Source of the DNA: Hedera helix
Taxonomy: Eukaryota > Streptophyta > Magnoliopsida > Apiales > Araliaceae
Direction of reading: 5' to 3'
Assembly (NCBI GenBank): GCA_947179155.2
Contig: OX359265.1
Coordinates: 55,749,040-55,813,039 of the forward strand
Length of the DNA stretch: 64,000 nucleotides
The notes beneath the pieces are model-generated. The model saw only the letters and a list, made by a program, of their open reading frames with translations. It was not told the DNA's origin and ran no database searches. Positions 39,036 to 50,569 of the stretch are shown piece after piece (the first letter of the stretch is position 1; every line of letters begins with the position of its first letter). The translations under genes were made by a program, and so were the position numbers.

Positions 39036-39916
39036 TAATTTCAAATGATTTTTAGTTGGTGTAGTGAATATCAAAATAGGAACTGATAGTGGAACTTTCT
39101 GTGAGGTGATGAGAAGTAAATGAATACATGGGTGGGTATTTATAGCCAGGGTTCGGACAGAAATACATTGGTAAAAAGGAACTAGAGAGCTGCGGAAGCT
39201 TCTGGCCAATTTGCATGCAAAAGCAAATATGGGTCCGGCGTCCGGGAGTGGGTATTTTTGTTAGCTGGCAACTGATGGCTGAAAGATGTGGTCGTGGGTA
39301 AAAATAATGCGTGCCAATTAGGTGACAGCCCGAAATTAATTATTTTACTCCATTAATAATTTGTTAGATTGCACACGCGGTTTAGGGAGAGCTGTTTGAA
39401 TAATTAAGCGTTTTGAGCCGTCACAGAGTTTCCAATAATGGTACATTTGAAACTTGGAAAAAGAAAGGTAATGGGGAAAAAATTAATGTAAATAAAAAAA
39501 AAAATTGTGTTTCAACAAAAGTAAAAAAATGTATATATTAGGCAACTAGTCAAACAGCAATGTCTATGTAAACTACAGAGCTTTTGTCTCTGTTTCATTC
39601 TCTCTCAAGTTTTTTAAGTTTGAAACATCCACAAGAGATCCGGTGTTTGATTAGGTATATAAATTATTAAGAATACTGGTATCATATTATCCTGAAATGA
39701 CCTAATTAGTTTGTGATAAACGACATTAAAGGAATTAAGAAGAGAAAATCTGCTATTTAACTATATATATACAATTTTCTTTTTAAAAATGAAATGAAAT
39801 TCAGACAATCATGTTAAAGATTAAACCAGCAAACTTCTGGGTCGGTGATCAAAACTCAAATATATATCAACTAAACGCTACAAAAGCCTATGTCAAACCA
39901 ATACCTGTAAAAGACA
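39036..39916. promoter_or_regulatory. Upstream region of XTH copy 2
   Basis: The minus-strand promoter and leader of XTH copy 2, with TATA near 39140. Farther upstream is AT-rich and shows no gene before the giant inverted repeat begins at 39917. Confidence 0.5.
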
Positions 39917-42004
39917 GGTAGTTTTCGGCGGTAGCTTAATTTAAGATTAAATTTCTGAGTTACAGTCAATTAATTCAATGATTCTTATTCATAGTCTCAA
40001 AGCCAATTTGATTGGCGTTAGAGCTTAACTGCAAATTCCAACGCTATTTGAAGTGGCGTCGGATGATTAGCTATTAATTAATTAGTTCACTTATCTTAAC
40101 CTATTTTTTGTAAAAAAATAAAAATAAAAATAAAATGTTTAATTTATTTTTTAAAAATAAATTTATTCTTTAAACAAAATTTCAAAAAAAAAAAGTACAC
40201 TTCAACGCCAATATCAATGGCGTTGAACCAAAAAAGTATACTGCACTTGTATTATGTTTCAAAGCCAATCAAAATGGCGTCAAACCAAAAAAGTAATCTG
40301 CACTTCTTTTATGTTTCAAAGCCAATCAAAATGGCGTCCACTTTTTTTTTTTTAAATGCTCATTCAACGCCTAAATTTTTATTTTTTATTTTTTAAAAAC
40401 AAATTGTTTTTTTTATAAAAAAAATCTTAATTTTTATTTTAAAAAACAAATTTATTTTTTAAATAAATTAAAAAAAAGTACACACTCCAACGATAATATA
40501 AATGGCGTTGAATGTCATTTTTATAAATAAAAATGAAATGTTTAATTTATTTTAAAAATAATATATATTTTTTTAAAATGAATTTATTCTTTAAACAAAA
40601 TTATAAAAAAAAAAGTATTAACTTCAACGCCAATATCAATGGCGTAGAACAAAAAAAATAAGATGCTATTTTTTTATGCTTCAAAGCCAATCAAAATAAA
40701 TGGCGTTCAATTGTTGTTGTTTTTTTTTAAAATGCTCATTCAACGCCTAAATTTTTAATTTTAATTTTTTTAAAATGAATTGTATATTTTTTTAAAAAAA
40801 AAATCTATTTTTTTTCTAAAAAATGAATTTATTTTTAAATAAATTAAAAAAAAAAAGTACACACTCCAACGCCAATATGAATGGCGTTGACAATTTTTTG
40901 CTTCAACGTCAGTTTGAATGACTTTCAAATTTTAGTTAATTTTTTTAAAAAATAAAAATGTAATATATGTCCAAATCTAGGAAAATAAAAAAGTAATATA
41001 TTTTTTTGTGACATTCAAACTAGCATTGAAGCAAAAAAATGTCAATGCCATTCATATTGGCGTTGGAGTATGTACTTCTTTTTTTTTAATTTATCTAAAA
41101 ATAAACAATTCGTTTTTAAAAAATAAAAATTAAAAATTTAGGCATTGAATGAGCATTTAAAAAAAAAAAACAACAACAACAATTGAACGCCATTTATTTT
41201 GATTGGCTTTGAAGTATAAAATAGTAGCATCTTTCTTTTTTTTGTTCAACGCCATTGATTTTGGCGTTGAAGTGTACTTTTTTTTTTAAATTTTGTTTAA
41301 AGAATAAATTCATTTTTAAAAAAATAAATTATTATTTTTAAAATAAATTAAACATTTCGTTTTTATTTATAAAAATGACATTGAACGCCATTCATATTGG
41401 CGTTGGAGTGTGTACTTTTTTTTAATTTATTTAAAAAATAAATTCGTTTTTTAAAATAAAATTAAGATTTTTTTAAAAAAAATAAACAATTTGTTTTTAA
41501 AAATTAAAAATTTAGTCGTTGAATGAGCATTTAAAAAAAAAAAATTGGACTCCATTTTGATTGGCTTTGAAACATAAAAGAAGTGCATATTACTTTTTTG
41601 GTTGGACGCCATTTTGATTGGCTTTGAAACATAATACAAGTGCAGCTTACTTTTTTGATTCAACGCTATTGATATTGGCGTTGAAGTGTATTTTTTTTAA
41701 AAAAAAAATTGTTTAAAGAATAAATTTATTTTAAAAAAAATTATTTTTAAAAAAAAATTATTTTTTAAAAATAAATTAAACATTTTATTTTTATTTTTAT
41801 TTTTTTACAAAAAATAGGTTAAAATAAGTGAACTAATTAATTAATAGTTAATCATCTAACGCCACTTCAAATGGCGTTGGAATTTGCAGTTAAGCTCCAA
41901 CGTCAATCAAATTGGCTTTGAGGCTATGAATAAGAAACATTGAATTAATTAATTATAACTCAGAAAGTTGAACTTAAATTAAGCTACAGCCGGAAACTGA
42001 CCTT
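39917..42004. mobile_element. Giant foldback element, about 2.09 kb, MULE-like
   Basis: Two arms of roughly 1 kb are inverted copies with high identity. The left arm begins near GTTTTCGGCGGTAGCTTAAT, and the right arm read on minus begins GTTTCCGGCTGTAGCTTAAT. The arms meet around 40920-41020. A 9-bp direct repeat TAAAAGACA flanks the element (39908-39916 and 42005-42013), a Mutator-type duplication; the exact ends are uncertain by 2 bp. Each arm is built of repeated modules with AACGCCAATATCAATGGCGTT small palindromes and CAAAGCCAATCAAAATGGCG, separated by A/T-rich spacers. No protein frame. It lies between XTH copy 2 and the NAC gene. Confidence 0.88.
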
Positions 42005-42395
42005 TAAAAGACAATGGAGAATACAAGTTCAAAATTAAGACCAAAAAGCCATAATGACGAACATGCTTTCCTAAAATAAATCCCCGTGGTTTGTTTAATT
42101 AATATATGCACCAAATCTTATATAAGACAACATGCAAGGTAAGCGTACGTAATCACCCTTCAATGAACAAAAATCAGTACTAAAATCTCTGAAATCAACC
42201 CAAGAAAATAGATTTCTATTGTTCGAAATTAAAATACTTCTCAGCTTATCTAGTTGAAACATTTTGTGTATGAAGTTAGTCACTAGCCGAAAAAATTGTC
42301 TCATTTGAATCAATTTTGCGCCCCTTATTACACCTTAAAAGGTCTGAACTGAACTTAAAAAAACTCAACAAGAAGCTAAACTTGCATAAAAAAAA

Positions 42396-45125
42396 CTAGT
42401 CGGTAGTACTATCTGGATCAGGAGAAGGAATCTTTGAACATTCATTGATATGAGACTGGTCAGTGTTGATGTAAGATTGTGCCGAAAAATGGCCAAGGAC
42501 CTCCTTTGTTTCTTCCCTGACTTCTTCTTGATCATGTCCTTCTGGATTAACACTAGAATGACATGGATAATGATTATTGATCTTATTAGGCTCGATATCG
42601 TTCTGTGTGGAAAAGGGCTGCAACTGATCGATCAACGAAGATGATGGTTCAATCATCTGCTGCATATGATTTGAATAATCAAAATGATCAAAAGGAGCCA
42701 TAGGCTGATTTAAATAATTAACAGATGGAACCATATCTTGATTTGAATAATCGAAACCAAATGGAACCATATCTTGATTTGGATTGAAGTGAGCAATATC
42801 ATGCTGAGGTGTTCCTGTAAACTCATTCTGGAAATGATCTGCGAATCCATGATGATTATCAAAAGGGATGAAATATCCTATAGATGCTTCGTCGTTGCCA
42901 TTATAACCGCTAGCCATTTCATGGGAGAATATGTAGCTTTCTTCATTTAAGCTCTCATTGTCATTATAACCGTTAGGCACTATTTGGTTGGAGGGCATGG
43001 AAGCAGGTTGGATGGCCGAATTCAGGGTTTGAATATTGTTATCAAGTACTTCTTGATTCTGAACTTCAGTAACCTGGGGCAGATTTCTTATAATGCTTCT
43101 TGAACTTGAATTATCATATATCCTGCATAAAACACAATCATCCAACTACAAAATCCCGAAAAAATGATGAGTTAGTTACCAAAAAGTCTCGAGTAAATTA
43201 ACAAAAAAATAGAAGATAAAAAGTCTCGAGTAAGTAAAGGAGAGGGATGAAATAGGAAAGGAGAGAGAGATAAGAAAGGAGAGAAGAATAAGTATTACTT
43301 CATCACTCTCATAAAAAATAATCACATTTATAAAATTTGTAAATATTAATTAATAATATATACTTGTTACGTAATAAGTTGTTTGTTTAATAGTGTGATA
43401 TAATAATGGATGATGACAAATTTTAACGACATTGTGTCATTTTTTACAATTATTACTAAAAAATAAACCGCTTCATTTAAACCAAAAAAATTGACAAATT
43501 AAACTATTTTTGTGAAACAGACATAATTACCTTCATGCAATCGTCTTTCTCTGTTCTTTGACACTCGGGAGGATTCTTGACTCTATATTCATGCATAATC
43601 CAACAAGTTTTAGTACATGTTGGGGGTTTTCCCATGTAGAATACCAAAGCCTTACGAAAGCCAACCTCCTCACCGTTATGTGTAATGGGTTTGTCGGCTC
43701 CCGTAGCCTTCCAATATCCATCACCCGCAGCGCGATTCGGTCGACCTCCGTTCTTGTACTTTCTTTGTCTTGGAGTAAAAAAGTACAACTCCTCGTTACT
43801 TGACTTGTATTCTTCTGTATACATGAATCAACAAGATATTATTTTATCAGTTTTTTCCCCCTGAACAATGTAAAGGAACAAAAAAAAATAGCTAGTATTC
43901 CTCCGTCCTAGAAAGAAGTGTCATTTTTTGTCAATATAAAATTTGCATACGACACATTTAGGTATAATTTTTTTCAATGATATTTTTTTTACATACGTGT
44001 ATTTTAGATTTTAAAGATTAGAATATATTGTAATGAAAATATTATTAAAAGAAGTTATGAAGAAGGAAATCTACTAATTTAAGCCAGTTCATCCTCTGAC
44101 TTCTCTATATTTAAGCGAAGTTTGTTAACAAATACTACCGTCTTCACACTCATATATATCAAATAGGTACACAATTTAGAAGTTGACAATTTGTTTATTT
44201 ATAAATTTCATCATGTAATGGATTCGTTTAGTTTGAACAGCCCATCTTTTTCTTAATGTAGCCTCGGATAACAAAATGAAATAAAAAGATAAAAGGATAT
44301 GTCTATATCAAGCTATCTGTAATGATAGACTGGGACGCATGGAAAGCTATATTCAATTCCAAAGAAAAATTAAATTAAGTAGCATTACACGGAAAAATTA
44401 AATTTTTGTAAAAAATTTATTGTCAATATTAAAATTTGCATATTTAGTTATAATGTTTTTTATATACGTGTATTTTAAACTTTAAAGATTAGAATATTTA
44501 GTAAAGGAAAAATAATTCGTGAGATTCATCGGTCCATTAATTTTTCGACTAATTTATTGCTTTCTAAATTGAGTTGATTATCTACTAGAAGATCATATTT
44601 AGACCTCGTATAATATTATTTTATGATCGTGGCCTAGGCTGGGTTTGATGTTTGAAGATTGTTCTTGTGGATTGATGATTAAGAATTTAAGATGCTTAAT
44701 TAAACCAAGAAGCTATAAAACCCTAATTTAAGTGCATTAAGAGACTTAGTTAATTAAACCAAGAAGCCCTACATTGCATGCATCAAGAAGCTTAGTTATA
44801 TCAAGAAACTATATAAAGTACCCTAATTAATTTGCATTCTAACAAGTACGTACGTAGTCCATCTACTTTTCTCTACTGAAACCAAGCTCGAAGCTATATA
44901 TTATATATAATAATTGTAGTGTTCACCTGCTAGTTCTTGAGGATTTTTTAAGTAGATATTATATTCATTGATCTGATTGAGCGGGAGTGGTTCGTTGTTG
45001 ATCTTTTTTTGCAAGTAGTAGAAAACGAGCTCTCCATCGGTTGGTTTAAACCTATAACCAGGTGGAATCATATCGAAATAACTCTGAGCAGCAGCAACAC
45101 CATCATCAGTAGGGTTTTGTTGCAT
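42396..45125 (-). CDS. NAC domain transcription factor
   Basis: Exons on minus: 45125-44927, 43814-43531, 43145-42396; 1233 nt, 410 aa, GT-AG and in phase. The NAC DNA-binding domain spans about residues 18-173: subdomain A PPGYRFKPTDGELVFYYL, B LNQINEYNIYLKNPQELA, C EELYFFTPRQRKYKNGGRPN with RAAGDGYWKATGADKPI, D VGFRKALVFYMGKPPTCTKT with WIMHEYRV, E DDCVLCRIYDN. Usual family residues are DEEL in A and WVLCRIY in E; here they are DGEL and CVLCRIY, which suggests a fast-evolving subgroup. The C-terminal 240 residues are Asn/Gln/Asp-rich with repeated NQDMVPF-type segments, as in transcription activation regions. Target genes cannot be inferred. It sits alone between the XTH pairs. Confidence 0.95.
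43900..44530. repeat. Degraded Stowaway-like sequences in NAC intron 1
   Basis: A Stowaway left end (TATTCCTCCGTCCTAGAAAG) is at about 43897, followed by sequence at 43940-44040 that recurs diverged at 44415-44520 (ACGTGTATTTTARA.TTTAAAGATTAGAATAT). The right end was not found. Confidence 0.45.
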
Positions 45126-45778
45126 GTTTTGGTCTTCTATTATAATAGGACTCGGACATACAATGAACTAAAAGAAAGGGAAGGAGATAATTACAACGCT
45201 AAATACAGGGAAGAGAGAGGATTAGGGTTTCAACATAAACAACTCTTAGAATTAGAATTCTATCTGGATTTAGATTTGAATCCATCTGCTAACTGGAAAA
45301 TTAGAGATAAACATGAAAGAGTTTTTGTGTATATCCACTTGTAATTTAGCCACAAAAAAAAATGTATATTCACTTGTATTAAGCAAAATTTGTAAATTAT
45401 ATAATTAATTACAAACACTATTAATTAAGTTTGAAATTATTATCCTTTAACTAATCTAAGTTGGATTTCATGTTTTTTGAACAGATTGCATGCAACTGAA
45501 ATATTTTATCTTCAACTAATGTAATTTTTATTTGGGGGGGCAAAATTGCAATTCCAGGAAGGGCATTGATGATATTAACAGGCAAAAATGATAAGCATGC
45601 ACAAGGCAATTATCTTTTCTACGTACTTATTAATTAGACAAATTTGCCCTTCTTCTCAAAACTTACCGAACCAGTTCTATCTTCCCCTTAATTACAATCT
45701 GAAATTATTCTTCTGTGCGTTGTTTTGTGTCTATTATTAGCCGTAGAGAAAAAGTATTAAATGATTGTGCTCAAATAA
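45126..45778. promoter_or_regulatory. Upstream region of the NAC gene
   Basis: Minus-strand promoter and leader of the NAC gene, bounded by the TRIM element at 45779. Frames here are short and unlike proteins. No distinct motif was identified. Confidence 0.4.
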
Positions 45779-46316
45779 TGTTGGGATATTTAACATGAAT
45801 ATCAAAATTGTAGATGAGTTAATATGTATGATGAAGTCTTAACCGAATAAGTTAACCTTTTAGGTAAGTATCGTTGATGTGGGATTAATCATTCAATTCT
45901 GCTACAAGTGGTATCAGAGTCGATTCATAGTTTGATGGGCCCAAGTGTTATAATAAATTGATGTGGGATGGATCACCCGCGTGTTAATCCCTCCGTGCGC
46001 TGGAGCAAATAGAATTGAGTCGGGTGGAGCATAAGAAAATTACTCACGTGTTTGCCATTACGTGGTAAAATTGGAGCTGGAGCACAAGGAGATTACTCAC
46101 GCGTTTGTTACTACACAATAAAATTGAAATAGGTATTCAAGTAAAAGGTGGAAAATGTTAGAATATTTCATATGAATTTTATATCGAATGAATTCAAAAA
46201 TATAGATGAGTTAATAAGTATGGTGAAGCCTTAACCTAATAAATTCAAAAATGTACATGGTTAATAAGTATAGTGAAGTCATAAATTAACTTTTTAAGTA
46301 AGGAAATGATCCAACA
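45779..46316 (+). mobile_element. TRIM (miniature LTR retrotransposon), about 540 bp
   Basis: The 5' LTR at 45779-45906 begins TGTTGGGATATTT and ends CTGCTACA. Two bases later is a primer-binding site TGGTATCAGAGT (45909-45920), complementary to initiator Met tRNA. The internal part is only about 250 bp and non-coding. A purine tract AAAAGGTGGAAAA (46143-46155) precedes a 3' LTR starting TGTTAGAATATTTC (46156 to about 46316) that aligns with the first (GATGAGTTAATA, ATGGTGAAGCCTTAACC) but contains an extra internal duplication of about 40 bp. No target duplication found. Too small to encode proteins, hence TRIM class. Confidence 0.82.
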
Positions 46317-46531
46317 TCTTGTTTTGATGTGAGATGGGGAAGAGACGACCATGGTGTAATAGAGTGCGTGTCGGTAGTCGTATGTGACGAGGGTTTCAAT
46401 TTGAGGTGGCGAGATTCTTGTGTTTGAGGAATTGTGCAATTTAGGTGCGAGGAGGAAAATTATGGAGGAAGACAGTAAGAACAAGATAAAGAAAGGAAAC
46501 TTATATTTTTATATAAGATTTTGATATTTTC

Positions 46532-48879
46532 TATAAGATCCCAAATTTTAATGAATGGATTTTAAATTTTTCTCATAATTTTATTCTTAACAGTAAGGTG
46601 TTAAATTAATAAAAATTAAAGTTAAGAATGTTATGTGCAAAATTTTATGTTGGACAATATTCGATTGGTCGGAAAATAATATTCGTTCTGTCGGGGAATA
46701 TTCGTACGACGGCACCAAAATATTCAGTTATGGGTAGACTCCACAACGAAATATTATCGGATGTAGAAAACAACAGTAGTAGTCTTTCTAAATAAAAAAT
46801 GATCAACGGTATTATCACTTTTAACTGTTAAAGTACTCAGTGATAAAAGTATGGTAACATATGATATTTTACTGTAGTACAAGGTATTTTACAACAACAC
46901 ACGGTATTGCATAGCAGCAAATGGTATTACACAATGTTTAAATTATTGAACTGATAAAGTGTCTATTGCACAGTATTTCATCAATAATTGTCATAACACA
47001 GCATTTTACATTATTAAATCAATAATTCTCATTACACAATATTTTATATTATTAATTGCACAGTGTTACATATTATTGAATCAATAATTGTCATAATGCA
47101 CAACATCTTGCATTATTGGGCCAATAATTGTTACAATAGTAGTCACGGATATTAAACAGTTAAACAGATTTATTATTTAAAAAACACTGTATGTTTAATA
47201 ATTAGAATATTAAATCAATAAAATAATATAAAAATGTGTAACGTGTGTAAATGTGTAACACGTGTAAGTGTGTAACACGCATAAATGTGTAACGCGTGTA
47301 AATGTGTAACACGTGTATGCCTAAAACGTGTGTTAGTCAACGAACGGTGCAAATTAAAGTGTGAAACGTGTATTGGTTGATGAATGGTTCAGATTAAAAG
47401 ATGAGATTAAAATGTGTAACGTGTGTGTGGAAAAGTTGATTAGGCTCTAGCTATAAATAGGGGGTTTAGTATAAGGAGTTTCAAACATTCCCCACTCAAT
47501 CTTCTTTCCATTCTCTAGATATTTCTTAGTATAAGTGTCTCTCTGAGTGTATTAAAATTATCTTAAGCGTTGAAGATTTGGAAGGATACCAGTATTGTTC
47601 AAGTAAGTTTTTTTTAAAGTTATATAAACACTCACACACACATCAGTTTACAACTCTTCCTTTAGAAGACTTTTCTATTATAAGATTTATTTTGAAAAAC
47701 TTCGTTTGAAAGATTTTACTTTAAAAGCTATTTTGAAATATATTTATACTATATAGTCACTTTGATGATTTTTATACATAAAATTGGTATGTGTTACTTA
47801 CTAATTAAATTATGAATATACATATAAGTTGATCAACCTCATAAAAATTGTATTTAGTCACGAGATAAGGTAAGGGATATCATTTTCTTTCAAACTCTTA
47901 AACTTATTACTATCATTATTTTCATCATCATAAAGAAATATCATTTTCTTTCTTACTTGTAAGGGATATCATCTTTTTTATCTTCTATCACATAAACTTA
48001 CTACGGTAAGAAAGTATCTCATTTGTATCTCTAATATTATTAAACGGTGAAAATTCTTGAATTAATAATTCATTAATATTCCCTTAATAGTTTGCACTTA
48101 ATCTAATACCCTTTGACAATAACATTCCTATTAAATTTTCATCGTCATGTTTGAACTGTGAACTTATGGACATTAAACTTTTAAACTGTGGACATTTATT
48201 TGAACTGTGAACTTATGGACTAATTCCTTGTACCGTAAACCTTACCATTGAACTTCTTCCATTTAGATCTTAGACATTACTCTTGGACTTGAACACATTT
48301 TTCTCTACATCATGTTGACAATTTGGACATTATTTGAATATGGACAAAGTCAAATTTGTTAACTCCTCATGTTATTGTTTATCTTGTTTCTTCTGTTCAT
48401 TATTTATATCTCTATTGTTATTTATCTGCAGTTGAACTTTGTTTAAGAATTTTAGTGCTATTTTTTACTTTAAATCTTGTTGTTTATATTACTCTATTAA
48501 CATTCAACTGCAGTTATTGATTTAAAACTTGTTGTCTATTATATTCGATTAAGAACTCAACTGTTGAAGGCTAAGAATAATTATTTTTTTTTATTATCTT
48601 AGTTATGATATTCTTTACTGAGCTATTTGAGCTCACTCTTTCCTTTTTGTTCAATTGTTCAGGAAATGAAAGTGTAGCTGAGACTAGCGGGGAGGAAAGG
48701 GGAATGGAGTAGCAGTTCGAAATAGTTTTTATAGTAGTCTTCACTGTATTGTAGAATAGTAATAATTGTGAAAATTTAGTTGTGTATTATTGGGTATTGA
48801 ACAATATATTGTAATAATTTTGTTATAGTCTTTTGACGACTCAAATTGGGTGGTGTGTGCCCGATTTGGGGGAGTCACA
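46532..48879 (+). mobile_element. Solo LTR, 2.35 kb, family A (second copy)
   Basis: It aligns end to end with 13321-16561: start TATAAGATCCCAAAT (first TG changed to TA), shared GGACAATATTCG and GTCGGGGAATATTCG, TATAAATA box at 47452-47459, GTTGATCAACCTCAT, CTTTTGACGACTCAA and the end TTTGGGGGAGTCACA. A perfect 5-bp duplication TTTTC flanks it (46527-46531, 48880-48884). No internal domain. It is about 890 bp shorter than the first copy because it lacks both downstream tandem arrays. A separate array of GTGTAACACGTGTA-like units lies upstream of its TATA box at about 47235-47335. Confidence 0.92.
47235..47335. repeat. Short tandem repeat with ACGTGT cores in solo LTR U3
   Basis: Five or more units of the form AATGTGTAACACGTGT, about 18 bp each, lie roughly 120 bp upstream of the LTR TATA box. 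The equivalent place in the first LTR (14076-14130) has a different array, AACGTGAATAGT. Confidence 0.8.
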
Positions 48880-48892
48880 TTTTCACATGTAT

Positions 48893-48960
48893 GACCCAGA
48901 TATAGAGTATAGCGACAGTTTAACCGTCGTTATACATCTATGACAACATTTTTGATGGAG
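48893..48960. mobile_element. Fragment of the GTCGT-motif hairpin MITE
   Basis: TATAGCGACAGTTTAACCGTCGTTATA is a compact inverted pair resembling the centre of the elements at 16694-16878 and 60560-60765. It lies just outside the solo LTR. Only the centre is recognisable. Confidence 0.45.
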
Positions 48961-49131
48961 CCTACATGATATAAAAATCTCATGTGAAAATATTAGTTTC
49001 CCAAAGAAATTCACTATTCTAATGTGAAAGGTAAATTTTGTAAAAGATAAATTAATATTTAAGTAAATATTTACTTTAAACTTAAATACCATAGTTATAC
49101 ATGTTGCTGATTTCTACTCCATAAAGGATAT

Positions 49132-49915
49132 TAGGGGTGCACACAAAATTAAAAAATCGATCGGACCAAACCGAACCATTACTATTTCAAACCGAAAAAC
49201 ATAAAATCAAACACTATAAAACTGAAAAACAAGACTAGTTCGACCGATTTAGTTTGGCTTCTCAAAAAAACGAAACCGACCGAACAGAACGAACAATTTA
49301 AAATTATAATATAATTTATATATTTTTCTAATAAATATTTATTTTATATAATTATATATTTATTATATGTCTTTGTTGTAACGAACAAAACTTCTATCAT
49401 AGTCAGTGAGGTGGGTGATTTTTGTTTTTCTGTGATGGATTTAAAGAACTTCTATCCTAGTTAGTAATTATTGAGTTAGTGATTTATTAATTATTATAGC
49501 AAATTGGCAATATGATGAATATCAAATTATCAATTACCAACAATATCACACATATTGTCAAGAACATAATAAACTTCACATGGTATTAATATTATATACA
49601 AAAACTGAGATAGCATACTGTGATACTAAAATGAATTAATATTGAAGTGAGAGTTTAAAAATAAATTAAGAATGATATTCTAGTACTTTAATTTTATTTA
49701 GATCGGATGAATTCATAACTATATCCCTTATCTCTTATACTTAAGTTTTATAACTGACTAAATCGATTAAACCGATCGATTTAACAGATAACCGAATAAA
49801 TCAATAACTAATTACGGAATAAAATTTTGTGCGATTTTGGTTTTTAATTTTTTATAACCGATTTAAATGATTTAGTTATTTTTTTCCCGACCAAACCGAC
49901 TGTTGTGCACTCTTA
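49132..49915. mobile_element. hAT-type MITE, 784 bp
   Basis: The ends TAGGGGTGCACA and TGTGCACTCTTA (last four bases diverged) are inverted. Flanks AAGGATAT (49124-49131) and GAGGATAT (49916-49923) match at 7 of 8, as for hAT. Subterminal regions contain AAACCGA/CGGTTT-type words. Related in terminus to the element at 1479-1868. No coding frame. Confidence 0.82.
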
Positions 49916-49923
49916 GAGGATAT

Positions 49924-50569
49924 GTCCGAAAATTTAATACCAAATGAGATAATAAAAAGTTAGAATTCAGGGTAAATACTTTCCTTCTTTAAAATGAACT
50001 AAAGTTTAATATATTGCCGGTGAATTAGACTTTCTTTTTTCTATTATTGGGTAGGAGAGTAAGCAGGGAAGGACCCAGGTGGGGATAGGGATGCCGCCTT
50101 AGGAAAGCATCTGTTAGCCTGCCTACCTGCCCTGCGCCAGAAGATCTTAAATTTCCTACAAAACCGCGTATTTTAGCTGACCCGCTACTAGCATTTTTCA
50201 AGATGCTGCACCATCTTGGTTTTGTGTGACCAAGCTACAAACATTTCAGAACAATTAAAAACTATTCTTTATTTCTACTTACTACTCGATTTTATGCTCA
50301 CCTCCAGCTGTTTGTTGTATAGTAACACCATTCTCACCAACTTATCTCACTTTCCTTCCTACACACTTTCCTCTTAATTAAACAATTATTTCCGATTCAC
50401 ACCTTACTACTGGGGTATATATAAATGTAACCCATTCACATAACCTCCATCCATGCATCCATCATACACTATATTAAAACATCTCTCACTCCAATATCAA
50501 TATTGCTCAATCTCTTTTCTTCTGATCCTGTTAAGAAATTTATCCCAAAAGTATATATTCAACTATATA
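49924..50569 (+). promoter_or_regulatory. Promoter and leader of XTH copy 3
   Basis: A TATA box (GTATATATAAATG) lies at about 50416-50427, about 145 bp before the ATG at 50570, with a CT/CA-rich leader after it. The segment at 50050-50170 (GACCCAGGTGGGGATAGGG) looks like a transposon remnant but has no paired end. Confidence 0.6.
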
